Shown here piece by piece: positions 4,906-6,906 of a DNA stretch of 6,906 nt. Where the stretch lies: the NCBI GenBank assembly GCA_016287065.1, contig JAEEVB010000130.1, forward strand, positions 1-6,906. Reading direction: 5' to 3'. This stretch comes from Muribaculaceae bacterium. GTDB taxonomy: Bacteria; Bacteroidota; Bacteroidia; Bacteroidales; Muribaculaceae. The position numbers were made by a program, and so were the translations under genes. Under the pieces are notes generated by a model. That model searched no databases and was not told the origin of the DNA. It worked only from the letters and a program-made list of their open reading frames with translations. Position 1 is the stretch's first letter; every line of letters starts with the position of its first letter.

Positions 4906-6456
4906 TTATTTTGCCACCTTCTCGAGGCGCTTAAGCATTGAGAACATAAAGATTGCCGCTATGACACACAAGGCGATGAGGATTGCCCAGTTGTACATGA
5001 GCGGTATTTTGTTCCACAGCGTTGATGGTATAGAGCTCAAATAGTTACCAATAGCTGTAGCTACGAACCAGCCACCCATCATGACACCCTTGTATTTGGG
5101 CGGAGCTACTTTCGACACGAAGCTGATGCCCATGGGAGAAAGGAAGAGCTCGGCAATGGTGAGTGTGAAGTAGGTGCCAATAAGCCACGATGGCGAAAGA
5201 ACGCTTTGCGTGTTATCACCCAGGTCCATTGGAGATGTCAGGCCAATAGATGCAAGAGTTATAACACCAAATCCCACAGCAGCCAAGAGCATACCCCAGG
5301 CAATGCGGGCAGGAGCACTAATGGCGTGATGACGTGCCGCAAGAATTCCGAAAAAGAGTATGCTGAACGGTGTGAGTGCCACCACAAAGAAGGGGTTAAA
5401 CTGCTGGAAATCGCTTGGCTGAGCCATAGTAGGATTGTCCATTCCCATAAATAATGCTATTGCTATAGCCACAAGCGCCACAGTCGACACTCCACAAATG
5501 ATGCGTGTCTTCTTCAGCTTGCTCTGGAATGTTGCAAAACCGGTGTAAACAGCCAGTGCAATTAATGCCAGAGAGAAAATGTTGAACCAGATGCGCATGC
5601 CTCCCGAGATAGATAGATTGGTGTATTTCTTGGCAAAGAAAGTGAGTGCCGAACCATTCTGGTGGAATGCCATCCAGAAGAAGATTACAACGGCAAACAC
5701 GAGCAACAGTGCTGTGATGCGCTCTTTGGTTTGAGCCGGTGTGAGTTCTTCTACATTGGCATTGTTTTCTTTAGCCTGCTTAGCAGTCTTCATAGCGTCT
5801 TTAAACCAGCTCTTGCAAGCAAAATAGATAACAGCACTCAGCACAAGCGAAACACAAGCTACTCCAAAGCACAATCCATAGCCCCCATACAGTGCTTGGA
5901 GGTATTCGGGCGAGAAGTTAGCGGCATCGTAAATGAAACCATAGTTGCTAAGATATTGATTGGTTATCCACTTTGCCATTGAAGGGGCAAACATAGCACC
6001 AATGTTGATTGCCATGTAGAACAGCGAGAAAGCATCGTCGCGGCGGTCGGCATATTTGGGGTTGTCGTAGAGGTTACCTATCATTACCTGCAAGTTGCCT
6101 TTAAACAGTCCCGTGCCAAGCGAAACACAAGCCAGACCGGCATACATGGTGACAAGTCCCATGGTGTCGGCCCCTGTGGGTATCGCCAGCCCCAAGTACC
6201 CCAGGAACATTGTTAACATACCGATGGTAACACATTTGCCGTATCCAATTTTGTCGGCAAGCATACCACCGAAAAGGGGTGCAAAATAAACTACTGCAAG
6301 AAAAATGGCATAAACCTGTCCTGCTTGTGCCTCGCTCCATCCGAATTTTGCTTGCATAAACAGGGCAAAAATCGCAAGCATCGTGTAGTAGCCAAAGCGT
6401 TCACCAGTGTTGGCAAGCGCCAGGGCAAAGAGGCCTTTTGGTTGATTTTTGAACAT
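4906..6456 (-). CDS. POT/PTR2-family peptide MFS transporter (POT1)
   Basis: This 516-aa inner-membrane protein belongs to the proton-dependent oligopeptide transporter family of the major facilitator superfamily, which imports di-/tripeptides or related solutes with protons. Signatures: GERFGYY at 18-24 in helix 1, GGMLADKIGYGK at 63-74 in the helix 2-3 loop, LFKGN at 117-121 with the helix-4 lysine K119, the PTR2 signature FYMAINIGAMFAP at 146-158, FHQNGSALTFF at 264-274 in helix 7, and AELFLSPMGISFVSKVAP at 435-452 with the helix-10 glutamate E436. A charged cytosolic linker lies at about 216-246. The helix-1 ExxER proton-coupling motif reads N16-T-G-E19-R20, so the first glutamate is absent; I recall this form in other Bacteroidota homologues. 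It has its own promoter (6554-6584), a leader of about 90 nt, and terminator at 4806-4842. POT2 upstream is a paralogue. Substrate is unproven. Confidence 0.93.
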   Translation of the reverse strand: MFKNQPKGLFALALANTGERFGYYTMLAIFALFMQAKFGWSEAQAGQVYAIFLAVVYFAPLFGGMLADKIGYGKCVTIGMLTMFLGYLGLAIPTGADTMGLVTMYAGLACVSLGTGLFKGNLQVMIGNLYDNPKYADRRDDAFSLFYMAINIGAMFAPSMAKWITNQYLSNYGFIYDAANFSPEYLQALYGGYGLCFGVACVSLVLSAVIYFACKSWFKDAMKTAKQAKENNANVEELTPAQTKERITALLLVFAVVIFFWMAFHQNGSALTFFAKKYTNLSISGGMRIWFNIFSLALIALAVYTGFATFQSKLKKTRIICGVSTVALVAIAIALFMGMDNPTMAQPSDFQQFNPFFVVALTPFSILFFGILAARHHAISAPARIAWGMLLAAVGFGVITLASIGLTSPMDLGDNTQSVLSPSWLIGTYFTLTIAELFLSPMGISFVSKVAPPKYKGVMMGGWFVATAIGNYLSSIPSTLWNKIPLMYNWAILIALCVIAAIFMFSMLKRLEKVAK

Positions 6457-6549
6457 GGTTGATTGTTTTTAATCTGTTATTAATATGTATTGATTTTTCC
6501 GTTTTTTAACCGTAATGCACATTTTTGGCAGGTTATGGCAAAAAGATCA

Positions 6550-6600
6550 GGTGCAAAATTACAGATTATTTGGCCAACAACAAAAAGACCGGGAGACAAA
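6550..6600. repeat. Copy B of duplicated terminator-promoter unit
   Basis: This partner of 4777-4827 has 50 of 51 identical bases, with weaker identity through 6615. It separates POT2 from POT1. The copies are 1773 bp apart in direct orientation and both follow a POT gene, which suggests that the unit was carried along when the POT genes were duplicated. Confidence 0.95.
6554..6584 (-). promoter_or_regulatory. Promoter of POT1
   Basis: TTTG (6584-6581), 19 bases, then TAATTTTG (6561-6554) on the minus strand, the same as the SSS promoter except for one spacer base. The predicted start is near 6548 and the leader is about 90 nt, A/T-rich. I see no convincing riboswitch or attenuator in 6457-6547. 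Confidence 0.85.
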
Positions 6601-6615
6601 TGTGATGTCTCCCAG
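6579..6615 (-). terminator. Rho-independent terminator of POT2
   Basis: The RNA-sense arms CTGGGAGACA and TGTCTCCCGG (6615-6606 and 6598-6589) form a 10-bp stem with one U-G pair around the 7-base loop TCACATT, followed by TCTTTTTGTT. It lies 54 bases after the POT2 stop codon at 6670. The T-tract overlaps the POT1 promoter. Confidence 0.9.
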
Positions 6616-6669
6616 CCTTGATGAATTGTTATTTAAGATGCGCGGCAACGAGCCCCACATCATGAGTGA

Positions 6670-6906
6670 TTACACTTCAGATGCCTGTTCTTCGGCACTA
6701 CCCTCGGCAGGCAAGGTTTCGTCGGCAGGCTTGTCGCTTGTTACGCGCTCAAGCCACTTGACCATGCCAACCATCACGCCCATTGAAATGAGGCAGAAAC
6801 CGGCAAACACTGCCCAGCACTGCCACTGATGCGGGAAGCTGTTAAGCATAGTAACACCAAGGGCGATGAACAGATTGCCAATAGCTGTAGCGCACAACCA
6901 CAAGCC
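6670..6906 (-). CDS. POT/PTR2-family transporter, C-terminal fragment (POT2, runs off the window)
   Basis: The frame is open from the window edge to TAA at 6670, giving the last 78 residues. It begins G-L-W-L-C-ATAIGN, which lines up with GGWFVATAIGN at 461-471 of POT1, followed by a final hydrophobic helix (about residues 28-49 of the fragment) and the junction VKWLERV, matching LKRLEKV of POT1. It is therefore the C-terminus of a paralogous POT transporter. The TTG codon at 6903 is internal Leu, not a start. Unlike POT1, it continues for about 20 residues as an acidic, Ala/Glu-rich cytosolic tail ending SEEQASEV-like (AEEQASEV). Together with POT1 it forms a tandem pair in the same orientation. 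The proton-coupling and substrate-binding regions lie outside the window. Confidence 0.88.
   Translation of the reverse strand, partial: GLWLCATAIGNLFIALGVTMLNSFPHQWQCWAVFAGFCLISMGVMVGMVKWLERVTSDKPADETLPAEGSAEEQASEV

Noticed and set aside
6397..6411. Missing glutamate in POT1 as a sign of a decayed gene
   Set aside because: The frame is intact over 516 codons with all other signatures, its own promoter and terminator, and similar NTGER forms are remembered from other Bacteroidota. It is a subfamily trait rather than decay.
6457..6547. Riboswitch in the POT1 leader
   Set aside because: The 90-nt A/T-rich leader shows no recognisable aptamer core or terminator/antiterminator pair.
6670..6903. 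The last 77 codons as a separate small membrane protein starting at TTG 6903
   Set aside because: The frame remains open to the window edge and the sequence aligns with the interior of POT1 (ATAIGN), so it is the end of a longer POT gene.

Overview
This window looks like part of a chromosome from a member of the Bacteroidales (phylum Bacteroidota), probably a gut lineage such as Muribaculaceae or Prevotella relatives. Three things point there: the primary-type promoters of the form TTTG-N19-TAnnTTTG upstream of several genes, A/T-rich leaders with no clear Shine-Dalgarno sequence, and Bacteroidota-style NusA, RimP and POT proteins. The assignment is by eye; no database was searched. Every protein gene lies on the minus strand, so the reading order is right to left.

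Right part (6906 to about 4750): the 3' end of a POT/PTR2-type transporter (POT2), a complete paralogous POT transporter (POT1, 516 aa), then a 498-aa sodium:solute symporter (SSS) family protein. Each POT gene ends in a strong rho-independent terminator. The T-tract of that terminator doubles as the -33 element of the next gene's promoter. This compact terminator-promoter unit occurs twice (4777-4842 and 6550-6615), 60 of 66 bases identical, and the differences in the hairpin arms preserve pairing. The genes are therefore probably separate transcription units, each insulated from and immediately followed by the next.

Middle (3250 to 2100): the SSS gene ends in its own terminator. Then comes a 263-aa membrane protein with an N-terminal GYF_2 (DUF4339) domain, a Q/Y-rich repeat linker and a C-terminal DUF805 domain. 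It probably starts at GTG and ends at a hairpin that has T-rich tracts on both strands. Next to that hairpin is a small array of degenerate 9-bp (18-bp higher-order) repeats with a possible plus-strand promoter in front of it, so a short noncoding RNA is possible.

Left part (2000 to 1): the conserved rimP-nusA-infB operon for ribosome maturation, transcription elongation/termination and translation initiation. It has a textbook promoter at 1969-1999. rimP and nusA are separated by 3 bp. Only the first 21 codons of infB are in the window. I found no rRNA, tRNA, CRISPR, insertion sequence or phage element. The least explained features are intergenic: the duplicated terminator-promoter unit, the 9-bp repeat array with its candidate RNA, and small stem-loops in the rimP leader and between nusA and infB.
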